A stretch of DNA of 64,000 nt, from positions 2,609,536 to 2,673,535 of the forward strand of contig JANPWX010000029.1 in assembly GCA_024734555.1 (NCBI GenBank), in the 5' to 3' direction. A model generated the notes under the pieces. That model saw nothing but the letters and a program-made list of their open reading frames with translations, ran no database searches and was not told where the DNA came from. Below are positions 12,209-24,200 of this stretch, one piece after another (the first letter of the stretch is position 1; each line of letters begins with the position of its first letter). This DNA comes from Trochalopteron elliotii. Taxonomy: Eukaryota > Chordata > Aves > Passeriformes > Leiothrichidae. The translations under genes and the position numbers were made by a program.

Positions 12209-12240
12209 GCTATTGAGTTTAGTAACATTATCACAATAGC
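12209..12240. promoter_or_regulatory. Inverted SOX-like pair
   Basis: GCTATTG at 12209-12215 and CAATAGC at 12234-12240 form a perfect 7-bp inverted repeat with an 18-bp gap. Each half resembles the SOX core ACAATAG/CTATTGT. The block retains CpGs (AACGGCGG, AGCGACC) in a CpG-poor intron. This is a candidate only. Confidence 0.2.
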
Positions 12241-12454
12241 GACCTAAATGCAGAAACCTGAAGGAAAAAAGCTTGAGGCAAATGGCTGGAAAGCAATTCT
12301 AAAGCTATTAAACAGGTCTGTGCAGAGAGCATTCTGTCCTGGACTGGAAGGGTGAGGGTGCCATAGTCTCTATGCTGTAGTCAGAAATATTTTGAGTAAT
12401 CAAGAGAAAAGCTCATTTGCCATTTTGCTAAGAATTTATGTTCACAGATCCCAG

Positions 12455-12815
12455 AAAGGACATAGGTTTCAAAGGACCTCCAGGTCATCTGGTCTGAAAC
12501 CCACTCAAAGCATGACTCATTCATCCACAGTCAATGCAGATCACCAGATCACAGGATAATTCAGAATTCCAGGAAGCCCCAGTGGTTTCTTGTCCTGATA
12601 GGCTGCCAAAACAGGATGAGCTGCAAGGTCAGATTGGGTTACCTTGAGCTTTATCCAGTCTGGATAAAGTCTGGTCTTTAAAGCCTTCAAGGAAAGAGGA
12701 TGCACAGCTTTCTGGACAGCCTACTCCAACTACCTGACATCATTCTGAAAATGATTTCCCCTTACATTTAGTCACAAGGTCTCCTTTTTTTACTGACTGT
12801 TGTCTATTCTCCATG
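12455..12815 (-). mobile_element. Old CR1 LINE fragment
   Basis: The plus strand resembles the reverse complement of CR1: 'aaaggacctccaggtcatct' at the start, then 'ggttaccttgagctttatcc', 'tttctggacagcctactcc' and 'tgatttccccttacattta'. It is degenerate, with internal insertions or a nested break near 12540, where a second 3'-end-like 'gatcacaggataattcagaa' appears. Minus orientation. Ends are approximate. Confidence 0.6.
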
Positions 12816-14137
12816 AGAAAAATTAAGAACTCCACAGAACAAAAAGATTTTATACATCACTTAAAGCCCAGATCACTATGGGCAAGAGAACAGACTACTG
12901 TGCTGTTAAAGACTTGTAAATGGAAAAATGTACTTTCTTTATTCTGACATTTCTGTACTGTTTACATAGCTGGTTAATATATTTATGTATACAACACTGC
13001 AATGTATACAATGCCAAATACTGGAATTAATGTACATTCTGTTGTTTTTAAATACTCTGTATGAGTCTGTACCTCACAGCATTCGTTCCCTTTGAGAATG
13101 ATCAAGCTCCAAAAGTACACTATAAATAATTGGTAGATCCTGCTTTAAGCTCTTCAGTCCTGGGATTCAGTTTAGAATTACAAATCAACACAAGCACTTC
13201 AAACTTGGCAAATTTGCCATGAAGATACTTTCCAAGCGACCTCACCATAAAAAGACTGGGGATACCAAGTAGCTGCCTTATTCATCCCAGAAAAAACAGA
13301 ATGAAAAAGCAAGTTAGAAAAAATGTAAGAATCACTTAAACCAAAATTTGATCAGTTGAATTTTGGGAAGACTGATGATAGTAGTTTCTGAAAGCACACA
13401 CATGACTTGTCACTTCATACAAGTCTATTTTAGGGTCAGCTGAAATTGTAAATATTGTATCTAGTTCCAATTTTAACCCAGGTTAGATGAGTGATAATTT
13501 GACACCACTTTTGGCATCACTTTATCTGTCAATATGTCAAACTCCAGGCACCAATATGATTATTGGTCCTTTCCAAGTGCAGCATTGAGTTTTCCCTAAT
13601 GACCAGATATTAGGTGAAGGAGGAGAAGGCTGTAAGCTTTTGGCTTCATTTTTTGAGAGAGGAACACAACAAGCCTCTGAATTTAAAATATATGTACCAC
13701 AGGAATAGAACTCCTGATGTTTAGCAACATCAAACCAGAGCCCACTACGGGGATTTTTCTTGCTCAGTAAAACATGAGGATCACAAGCAGAAGATTTAGG
13801 ATCAACACTCCTGAGCACTTGTATGATTAGTAACTATGCAAAGTAGATTTCCTCAAGGAAAAGGATTTATTGAAAACTGTTACTTGCCAGACATTTGAGA
13901 AATGAGACTTCATCCCTCATATTATTGTGCTATACAACCTCTTTAAACAGCAGAGATTTTATGATAGCTCCTTGTTCCAGGAGCCAGAGCCGGGCGTACG
14001 GCTGCAGTAAAAAGGCTCCCAGAGTGTGTGTTTGAGTCTGGGTGCAGGGAGGGAAATGTTTTACTGACACATGGCAAATGCTGGCTCAAAAACTCAGTGT
14101 CCATTGCTGGTTTGGGGTTTATCTGTCCCAGGGCTGC

Positions 14138-14531
14138 GGAAGGCAGGAAGGCAGGCAGGAAGGCAGGGAGGCAGGAAGGAGAGAGGGAAGGAAGGCAGGA
14201 AGGCAGGAAGGAGAGAGAAGGAGAGAGAAGGAGAGAGAAGGAGAGAGAAAGCGAGAAAAGGAGAGAGAAGGAGAGAGAAGGAGAGGGAAGGAGAGAGAAA
14301 GAGAGAAAAGGAGAGAGAAGGAGAGGGAAGGAGAGGGAAGGAGAGAGAAGGAGAGGGAAGGAGAGAGAAGGAGAGGGAAGGAGAGAGAAGGAGAGGGAAG
14401 GAGAGAGAAAGAGAGAAAAGGAGAGGGAAGGAGAGGGAAGGAGAGGGAAGGAGAGAGAAGGAGAGGGAAGGAGAGGGAAGGAGAGGGAAGGAGAGGGAAG
14501 GAGAGGGAAGGAGAGGGAAGGAGAGAAGGAG
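14138..14531. repeat. GA-rich repeat array; 279-nt pure purine tract
   Basis: The left part (14138-14210) is a GGAAGGCA-type 8-mer array. From 14211 on it is a 10-bp unit, GGAGAGAGAA alternating with GGAGAGGGAA, about 32 copies. Positions 14253-14531 contain no pyrimidine on the plus strand, and only one C (14252) breaks the run back to 14205. On the SLIT3 sense strand the transcript is a CU tract. The array is free of stop codons on both strands in every frame because TAA, TAG and TGA need a T and their complements need purines. This explains the 175- to 215-codon open frames over it, so they are not genes. Confidence 0.97.
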
Positions 14532-17500
14532 CTGCAGGGCTGTGCTGTGCCCCCCGTGCAGTGACTGGCAGCACTCTGGCAAGCTCAGGGGCTCCTGAAA
14601 GAGCCTGTCCACATTCCAGGGGAGCTGAAGGACAGCTGAGCAGGACATTTAAATGTCTTCCAGTTTCTAGAAAGCCCAAGGTCAGTTGAAGGTCTCCGGA
14701 ACTAACCATCCACAGCTAACGGTGGAAAACTTCCACCTTAAGCTGAAGCTCTTGCCATTCTTTTGGCATTTAAATTCAAGAAATGAGAACAATTAAATTA
14801 ATCAAACACTATTTCACAGCTTGGATGCATTGCTCTCCCAATAAAATGAAAGTTTCTGTTCACTGTTTATTTATATCAAATAAACCCACAAAAGCTAAAA
14901 AAACCCCAGTTATCCCTTTCTGGAAAACAACATAGATCTCTTAAACCCAAATTGACCTAAAATTCCCAGAAGGCACTTGATCCAACCTGCTGAAAAGAAG
15001 AATGTATGAGGATAGGGTACAGTAGCTACAAAGCTTTCTATCATCCTTTCTTCTGGCACCTTCAAAAAGGATAAGGAAAACTACATGGTCCAAGAAAAGC
15101 TTCTGCTCCACAGAACAGATGTGTAGTTGGACTCAAAGAATGATTTTTGCTGCTCTCTTGGATACCACTACATACTTAAGAAACACATAAAATTTGTGAA
15201 ATCAGCAATTTAACAAAAATCCAATTCCAATTATTTTTGTGGGTAAGGTTAACTACTTAAGATAGCTACTTATAATGAAACTTCAGAAACAACATTTTGA
15301 ATTAAACCCATAGGGTTTAAAAAAAGCCCAACGAAACCACACCCTAATCCCTCAACAAAAAAAACTCCAAACCCTTATTATCTAAGCATGCCTAGCTATT
15401 TTCTTGCCAAATATAATACAATCCTGGCTCACCACCTCTGCCTTATAGGGCAGAAATGTGGAATGCTGATGCCAGCCAGGTGGTCTAAAACTTGTTCTGA
15501 ATTCATTTCCCCTGCACCAAAGTCAAAGAGGACACTTGAAGATGTGACCATTCCTGAGATGAGAACCCCTTTATCCAGCTCTGGGGCTCCTGACACCAGT
15601 GGTACTGTCTGAAGGTGTTAGGACCTTACAGAGAACAATTCAGTCAGAATACAGAATAATCCTGGCCCATATTGTGACAGTATATTCAAACTGAAGAATA
15701 ATTACGTCTGAGAAACTCTGATGAGTTCTATCCAAAACAATTAATAACAATATTATATGTTCTGAAATTTCATAGTAATTATTTTTTTCCTTTTAAATAA
15801 TATCTTTTCTTTCTAAATAATAGTTTTTCCTTCTAAGTAATACAGGACCCACAAGGACTCCCTTCTTTGTCACTGTGTCCTGCTTTATTATAAAGCCAGT
15901 ACATTTTCAAAACTGCTCCTGCTCCAGCTCAGGAAATCAGACAGGCTACCAGGATACCTTAATCAGAGTGTTCTTATCAGAGTGTCTCCAGACTAATAAG
16001 AAGAAATCCAATCTAGTGCCCATGGAACACTAAATTAGATCTAATCACAGGGCACTCTTCCAATTGTTCAACAGCAGGTCTAAGACCAACGAATGCCATT
16101 TATTTTTTTTTTAGTAGCCATTAAAATACTACAAGCAATCCCAGAGCAGCTGCTTCAAAGCCACAATCCAAAAAGCTGCAGCCATTTGTTTGCATTTTAA
16201 ACATGATCATTCAGTGCTCTCCTTGCCAAAAGATACTTTACATACAAACATGCTCAAGAAGACCCTGGAAAGCTCCAGGGTTGTGGTATTTTGGGAATTC
16301 CAAAATGAGGCAACCTACTTACATTGTCTCAGCTTGAGAATGTTTAAATAGTTGAAGCACAACAGCTTTCGGTGGTTCCCTGGCACACAGATTTTGTCTC
16401 CTTAACAACAAGGCATCACTTGAGCTAATTCTGACTAAAAACAATCTTATATTGTCTTAAATGTGCACTTCACTGAAGGCCAGTCTACGTGCATGTCAGG
16501 ACTATTCTATAAACGAGTTAAAATTGCTTAATGCCTTATGCAGAAGTTCTAGACCCAACTAGAACAAATTTTTATAGGACATGGTGATCGATGTGTTGAG
16601 TGATTTTCTTATTTATATTTTCCTACTGGGAAGGATTCTATCTGTAAAGTGTCCTGGATTAGACAGAATAAGCCTTGAAGAGTATCTCTTCAAAGTTCTA
16701 ACTGTAAAATATTTGGGTTGGGGAGGACAGTTGAAAATCCCAGATTTTTTAAAACAGAGTTTTTGTCTCAGAGGTCAAAGTAGGACAAGTCCCAGCTCCT
16801 CTGAACTTTCATAATCATTGTCCTCACACCTGCAAAACCATCTCCAACATTTCTCTTACTGCCCAGGCTGCCATGGAAACACTGAAGTACCAGAAAACTT
16901 GTGAGGTTTGGGGCAGGAGAGAGGAAAGGAGTTGCCAGAAAAGGTGCCTAGGGTGAAGATAAAATGATGGGCAGCTCCCACTGCCCCAGCTCAGGGACTG
17001 TCACAGCCAAACCAAAGGGGCTCTTGCTTGCCCTGCTCTGGAGCAGGATGGTCCATGTCTGCAATTGAAGGTCTTATAGATAAATTACACACCTGAGTAG
17101 TGCTTCACTTAGCATAGAGAGTCATTTCAGTGACTCATTTTACTTGCTTGGCTTTGCCCATGAATTCTGATCTAAATCTAAGCTGACTTTGCTATCCCAC
17201 ACAGGGGCAGCAAAGGCTGCACTCACAGTGACACATCCAATGGCAATGACAATCCTTGGGAAATTCATTGCTGGCTACATCAGGATTCTCAGAAAGGCTT
17301 CAAGTAACATGTCTAAAAGCTACTTCATATTCTATATTAAATATGATTTACTGTTTGGGGTGGAGTGCTGTATGTGACATAAACCAGAATTGACTCACTT
17401 TTGATACATCACCTTTATTTTCTGAGTGTATCATCCACGATGGTAATCAGAACATTAGGGAAACACATTAAACTCACTTCCCTGCTGTGCCCTCTACTGA

Positions 17501-18202
17501 CAGGATGGATTCCCTTCCCTTTGAAGGAGTTACTGGTTCCCAGTGTGATCATGGAGACAAGAGTGAGTGAAATTTGCAATATCACATTTGGCTTAGGAAA
17601 TTTTTTCTGCTCCATTAACACATACTGAATATCTCTCTATATATCTTACCCTGATCATGACAACAAGTTAAATCACACATGGCATAAAACACTTTAAATA
17701 ACAATATATTGTAAAATCATTTCTCTTGCAACTAAGCCCCAACTGACATAATAAGAACATGGAACTGAGCATGAGTTGCAGCAATCTGACCTCTCACGTT
17801 GCCCTTTCACTTGGCCCAGCAGGTTCTTGCAGCACAGAAGCCCTGAAGGATCCAGACACTCAACCACAAGTGCTAAATGTGTAAAAACAATCAGATGGCA
17901 TCCCCACCCACGCATCAGCCGGTGACCAAATTTCCTTTCTTGGACTCAGTCTCTCATTTCCTCCCCACACTTAAATCCTCTGTGTCTATTATCCATTATA
18001 CACACTGTGCTATAAAACTGTTGACACCTTCCTTTTTTAGTTTTTTCAGCCCTTGCCTCCCTCTTGCCTGACACAGAGACAACAGACTAGCACATCCCAG
18101 TGAGTCTGCAGTGGAAAAGGTGGTTCTATTAATGTCAGGAGCTGAAAGAACAGTAAATCTAGCTAGTCAGTAAAATAAAGAAGAGGAAGGGATCATACTC
18201 AC

Positions 18203-18274
18203 AGCAGCTGCAGAGACACAAGATCATCAAAAAGGCCCTGGGGAATCTCCGTGATCTTGTTTCCATAGAGCACT
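18203..18274 (-). CDS. SLIT3: SLIT3 exon: third LRR of D2
   Basis: A 72-bp exon encodes one 24-residue leucine-rich repeat. The first base (A, 18274) completes a Leu codon, followed by [20 protein letters not shown] and LQL, and it ends with CT, which joins to G of the next exon to give Leu. The repeat consensus LxLxxNxI is intact (VLYGNKI). SLIT2 has TELPKSLFEGL here and human SLIT3 has TEIAKGLFDGL, so the match favours SLIT3 with lineage changes. The donor is GTGAGT and the acceptor GAATCTTTCAG; phase 2 at both ends, so the exon is symmetric. It is separated from its neighbours by 11.8 kb and 8.8 kb introns. Confidence 0.96.
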
Positions 18275-21145
18275 CTGAAAGATTCAGGAAGACAAAATAA
18301 ATCTTAAATAACAGCCCAGTTTAGTGTCCTCCCACATCTCTGCATTATCATCTTTATTGATCATGGTGCACCATGCCCAGGATCTGTGGGCATTTCATTT
18401 AACCACTGATCTCATTTTCTTTTCAGAGAGCACATGGCATTAAATGAGTCGTTATGATTCAGGCTTCGTCTGGTGTTGGAAGGCATTTTTAATGTAGAAA
18501 CTGGACATCATCCAAAAACTGTATCTGAAATATTTTTCATTCTGTGAAGGGATTTTTTTTCCATCCTTTTTAGAAATATTTTAGCCATTGAAAGGCATAT
18601 TGTCTGATGCAAAAACCTAGAATTCTGCTCAGTAATGCTGAATTTTAAAAGCCAGAGAGCACAAGCTGGTTGTCGATAAAATTTCATATAACTGAGTCTC
18701 TTAAGATACAGTAATTGGCATGAAATGTGACACAGGCATCATTGGATAAAATATTATGGCTTCACCAGCTGCTGTTACCATTTCAATGAACTAATATAAA
18801 GAAATTTATCTTGAGCTGAAAATAGACATATATTTCAGGAACTCAAAAATAATTTAGGTATGGCTTAGTTATAAAAATCACTAAAGCTTTAATAACAAAA
18901 ATAAGAGTCACTGTGTATATTTAATCAACCATAAATATATGACCTGATATCCATGACTCAGTTTTAACATGAAAAATATTTCATTTTTAAATGGAAAAAT
19001 GCACATATATTATCATTAGAAATTGAACGAAGGGGGAAGAGAGAGAGAACCACCATTATGCTGAGATGTGTTACCCAGTGATCAGAGCAAAATCATGTAT
19101 GACAGGAACACCAGAAATTCAGTCATGGCTGAAGGATTTGCTCATGTCATTTCTGCAGGTCGGTGTCATTTGTCAAAACCAGAGAGTGGCTGAGGAGCTC
19201 ATGTGAGTCCTGCTAAAAGGGAGGATGATGAGGCTCCCTCTGACAACATTCTGCCTTACCTAAACACTTCAAACTGGACAGAATTAATGTAATTTCTGTG
19301 CTCTACATAGGACATGGCAAATAGTTATAAACCAGCTCAGGCCAAAACTCTGCTGCTTATGTGTCACTAAATTGGTTGATTCCCTCAGTTTTTAATGTGG
19401 AACAATAGGCTGGCAGTGAATCAAAAGGCCATGTGAGGCTGGGATGTTGGCTGAAATCCTGGCTTACCCTGCCTTATAATGTTTGAAATATTAGGCAGAG
19501 TTGAATATAGTGAAAAAGAAATTCTTAACACGACAGACCATATCCAATACCCCCTGGCATCCCAGAGCATCCCCACTTCAGTTTACTCCTCATCACTCAC
19601 TGGGAGCCCATCACCCCTGTGGGAGCTTTCCCAGATCAGCTCATTTCTGAGCCTAAACAAAGTAACACCATTTAAATACCAAAACCTAAACTGAAACCAA
19701 ATTTGCCATTACTTTTGCAGTTTAGCAGGAACTGAAGAGCCACTCAAGAACTTAAGGGTCATCCAGCATTCTATTCCCTCTAAGAAAATGTAACAATTTC
19801 TCTATCTAGTAGAGACCCAGGAAGTGTTTGTAACATGCTGCTCCCATTAGTGTTTGTTGTGAGTAATGAATGCTTCTAAATTTTTCTGATTGTTTCCTAA
19901 CTTTAGCTTCAGAAGACACACACAATTTCCTATTTCAACAAAATTTAATGCAATACATGAAAATTTTTATACTCTATCCAAAGCTAGACAGAAATGGTGG
20001 CTGAACTTGGGAAGGTTTAACAGAATCCTTCAGACAAAACATTCAAGTCCCTGGATTTCACTGGGCTCTAAACCAACATGTGAAAGGCTGACTCAGAGAT
20101 TTCCTTCTGAACAAAGATGTGTGCACCTATACCAGAAAGCAAAACCAAAACCTCTGCAAATAAAATATTTGTGAAAGGTTAAAACATGAATGCCCACAGA
20201 ACCCAGTATGCCTCCTCTTCACCTTTCAGTCTTTCTGAAAAACCTTTCTTTAGCAAGTGTGTCATCTGTACACCAAGTTTAGACTGCAAACTCTGAGATG
20301 TCAGAAAAATATCTTCCTTAGTTTTGTGAAGGAGCAGGATCAGCAATCCTGATCAATAATTCATAGAACAACAGCAAAGAAGAACTGAGAAGGTAAGATT
20401 TACAAAATGCCCATGGAAAGTCAAAACATCCTAAGGGTTATTCTGGCTGTAGAGGTAAAGCACTTTGGGAAAGCAAAACCTTAAAGAAATATCAAAACTC
20501 ATGTCATATGATACTACTGAATGCAAGTATCAAAATAAGACCCTCAAAGCAATTTTTTTCATTTATTTTTAATTTCAGAGTCAGGAGGTCATAGTGCAGT
20601 GTGCTGTTGAACTTACAACCTTGGATGTGTTTATACATCTTCTTTATTATTTTGAGGAAAAATAGAACAGATCAATGTAGCTTATAAAATAAAACAAAGC
20701 TCCGATTTTCAGAAGCCATGAAAAGGAAAATAAGCATTTTCCACACTAATTTGGCTTATGTGCATGTGGCACATTAGCATTCAAACAGATTAGCAGATAA
20801 ACAAAAGTCAGTATGAGAGCTCAGGCACTTGTCTCTAATTCATATTCATGTTCAGCACTGCACAGAGCCACGTTAGCTCGTGCCATGTGTGCCTGCCATG
20901 CCAGGGCTGCACAGAGGAGGGGACATCTGCACTGCTCTGCAGCTCCCCTCTGCAGCTCTCAGTGCCCTCCACTGCAGGAAAAAGCCCAGAAAACCTGCTT
21001 TGCTCAGAGTTCTCTGTGTCAGCCAGGAGAGCACACTCACACCATGGATCCTGACTTGGGCTGGCTCCTGGTGCATCAGCCTCCTGCTCTGACCCAGCAA
21101 CTGCTGCTCCAGCCAGGCTGGGAGTGCCTGTGACCCTCCTCTCCA

Positions 21146-21240
21146 AAAACCCCCCAAAACCAAACAAAAAAATCCCCCCCCCAAACCAACCAAAACCCTC
21201 ACAAAACAACAAACAAACAAAAACAAACAACTTAAAAAAG
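21146..21240. repeat. A/C low-complexity segment with two C-runs
   Basis: Six C at 21150-21155 and nine C at 21174-21182 lie within A-rich, C-containing sequence that continues as CAAA/CAAACAA repeats to about 21232. On the SLIT3 sense strand the C-runs are G-runs, so a G-quadruplex is possible in the intron RNA. Confidence 0.8.
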
Positions 21241-24200
21241 CAGGAAACATGACCAATTCAATTCAAGAGCTTCATTTAATTCTCCAGTGCTTTTACCAGC
21301 AGTGGTAAATTTTAGGAGATTTGGCCTTTTGGCATTACAAGTTCTAAAAATGGTGTTCACTTGCTTCCCTTACACGTGTTGCAGGACATGCAGGTGTCCT
21401 GGCTAATGTGCAAGCTTGGCACAGGAACACAACCCTACTTCTATCCCAAAGCACCTGAAATTTTAGACCCAAAGCATTTTTTTAATTAAAAATACACTAA
21501 CAAAGTTAACATGTAATAAAAATAAAATTAGCTCAGTAATTGCTGCCAATGGACAGTGAATCAGTGAATTAGAACATTTATTAGAACACCAAAAAAATTA
21601 CTAAGGGTTTTTTTTTGTGGGGGCTCCTGATTCTTTATTGGCTTCTCATCTTAAGGAAAGCAAGTCAGCCTGGGGTCTGACAAATACCACAGCACATAAA
21701 GCACAGACCCCAGGCAGCACTGCAAGCATTGGAAATCCCTGGAAGCAGCACCCTAAAGAGTCATTATGGATCTGCAACAAGAAGTTACACAAATACAAAA
21801 CAGACATAAATGAGGCATTGTGTTTCTTCAGCCTGATCCTGGTGTCATGTTTGTATAGTCCCCTAAAGATGTATCTATCCCAAGACATTAAATTTTCAAT
21901 TAAATAGATATTACATTTCCAATTAAATAATTAATTGTTACTACTAAATTTCAAGTTTTGCTGTTTAACCCACCTAATATTCTAAAATAAAGATTTAACA
22001 GTGCAAATAGTCCCTGCATAGATTGATCTGAAATTCTGGGACACACCAAACACAAACAAAGCACAGGAAGCACACGTAGCCACAAGCATGTTGGGCTAGA
22101 CTGTTATCAGTGATGGACCAAACCTTCAGCAGAAGGGTCTTAAAACATGAAATTTACACTGATTCTGTCCATTCTGACCTCTTGCACCATTTTAAAATGA
22201 GGGAATTTGCCCTGAATTTACCAATGCATGGCCTTTCAGATGCACTGAAGTTTAACACGCCACCATCAAAGGGTGTGAAACAATAATTGCTGTGTTCTTT
22301 ATTTTATGTCTCTGCTCCTCAGCTTCCTTACTTGCAAATGTAGTTGCAATTTAGCTCCTTCATTAAGTCAGATCACAGAATACAGAGATTTTTCCCTTGA
22401 AGGTGACACAGAGTTTTTTGAGGTATGAAAGCCTAGCACAGAATCCCTTACTTTCGACCATATGGTTTCCAGCTAAGTGTTCCTTTATTTTGGCTGGGCT
22501 GAAACATTCTTACTGAAGTGTCAAATTGTGACTTTGTGCAATGTCTTTTTCAGTCCTCAGAATGCTTTTAACTTTCCTTCAGACTGTGAAAACAATTCTT
22601 GCTAGGAAGAATTATATTTCCCAAGCTATGTACAATGGCACAGGCTCAACACGAATTCAGGTTTTCAGAAGAGGACGAATTGATAGGGATAAAAACAGCA
22701 ATAAATTTCTAATATCTAAAAGAAACTTAGACATGTAATTTTTTTCCCCTGCACTATTTCATATTTCTTCGGAACAAGCTAAGCTAAATAAATCACAGTG
22801 AAACTATCCAAAGCAATTTGTTACCTTAAAATAAGTTTGTCAGCCATTGCAATAGACAGTGTTTTATTGCAGATTTCAAATCACCATGAATGACACCCCA
22901 TACATCATCACCCAGGAGATGATGGTCTAAATGGGACTGCTATGTCAAAACCTAAGCTGTCTCTTGTCTCTGTGCCCAGGCTGATCTAAGCTTTGAAAGT
23001 GTTCATTAGTTTAATTCTGTATATGAACAAAACCAAAGGAATTCTCTCTCTGCAATGGTCTAAAACTTATTCATGCAGTTTAACACCCCAAAGGCTTAGA
23101 CTATTTTGTCATATCTCATAAAGTGCCCCCACAGACAGTCTGGATATGGCCTTCCAAAGCAACATTTTTGGGACATTTACTGACCCCAAGAATTACATCT
23201 ATCTTTGATACTATTAACAATAACTAAATGCTGATACAATTCTCTCACTGATACCAGACAGATTCTGAGTTGATTCAATGAAAAACTAATTTACTTCAGC
23301 AAGTGTGTGCAGCAATCTTGAAACATGAAACTACTCCTGTTGTCCCCCCAGCTCTGGGCTGTGATTAACCACTGCAGCTCCTGCAGAGGTCCTCTAACCA
23401 TGGAACACAAACACCAGGTACTCCACACAGAGTGTTTCTCAGACTTTTCCTTCAAATTATTATCCTTCAGATAATACATTCATTTGCAACCAACCAATTT
23501 CGCCACACTTCTCAATGCAAGGGTACTATTTGCTCTCATCATTATAAGAAGGAAGTATTGCATGGCAATACTAATTCTTCCAGCACAAGAAGAATAAAAG
23601 GAAAAGCCAGGAAACTCTAGGAAGAAGAAGGAAAAAAAAATGCTCTTAAAGCATAATGATTCCAGTTCCTTATTCTGTAACAACCAGGAAAAAAAGTTGT
23701 GTGTCCCCAAATGTTTCTAAGTAGAAATTTCTTGTTCCAAAGAGTAATATGAATAGGGAACAAAATCCCATTGAAAAATGGGCACAGAGAAAATAACTTA
23801 TTTTTTCCTGCATGTGGGGAATGGAGAAGTCTTGAGTACCCTACAGGAACAAACTTGTCTTTCTTTTGCTAAATGCAGAGAAAACCCAAGGTAGAAATGG
23901 CTGCTTTCAAGTGTGATCATTTTGTGTCCTGTTTGACTCCCACAGGTGAATTTCTTGTTAGAGAAAATATATAGATTTACAATAAAAATGTATGACCTCT
24001 TAGCACAAGGATCACTTAACACTTTTAAAAGATTTAAGTTTTATACATTTTAGAGGAAACAGCTTCTGTTATAAACATTCCCATGTTTTGAAAACGGCAG
24101 TATACTTTTTTTTTAACCATCTCAACACAAGTACAACAGGCAGAGTACTCTGAGAAGCATTTCTGCCTGGGAACACCAAGCCAAGCTGACTTCAGAAGAA

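Larger units (their letters stand above)
6388..18202 (-). other. SLIT3: SLIT3 intron between the third single-LRR exon and the double-LRR exon
   Basis: This 11,815-bp intron has donor GTGAGT and acceptor CTGTTTTCAG. Contents from low to high coordinate: diverged CR1 (about 6985-7175), a possible E-box/POU motif block (10396-10433), an inverted SOX-like motif (12209-12240), an old CR1 (about 12455-12815) and the GA repeat (14138-14531). The rest is unique sequence. The longest unexplained open frame (minus strand, 7149-7592, 147 codons) shows no recognisable domain and no coding neighbours. Confidence 0.9.

Noticed and set aside
14028..14709. Five overlapping open frames of 175-215 codons on both strands, Glu/Arg/Lys-rich or Ser/Leu/Pro-rich
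   Set aside because: They are forced by the GA repeat, which cannot contain stop codons. The low-complexity peptides and all-frame openness show there is no coding constraint.
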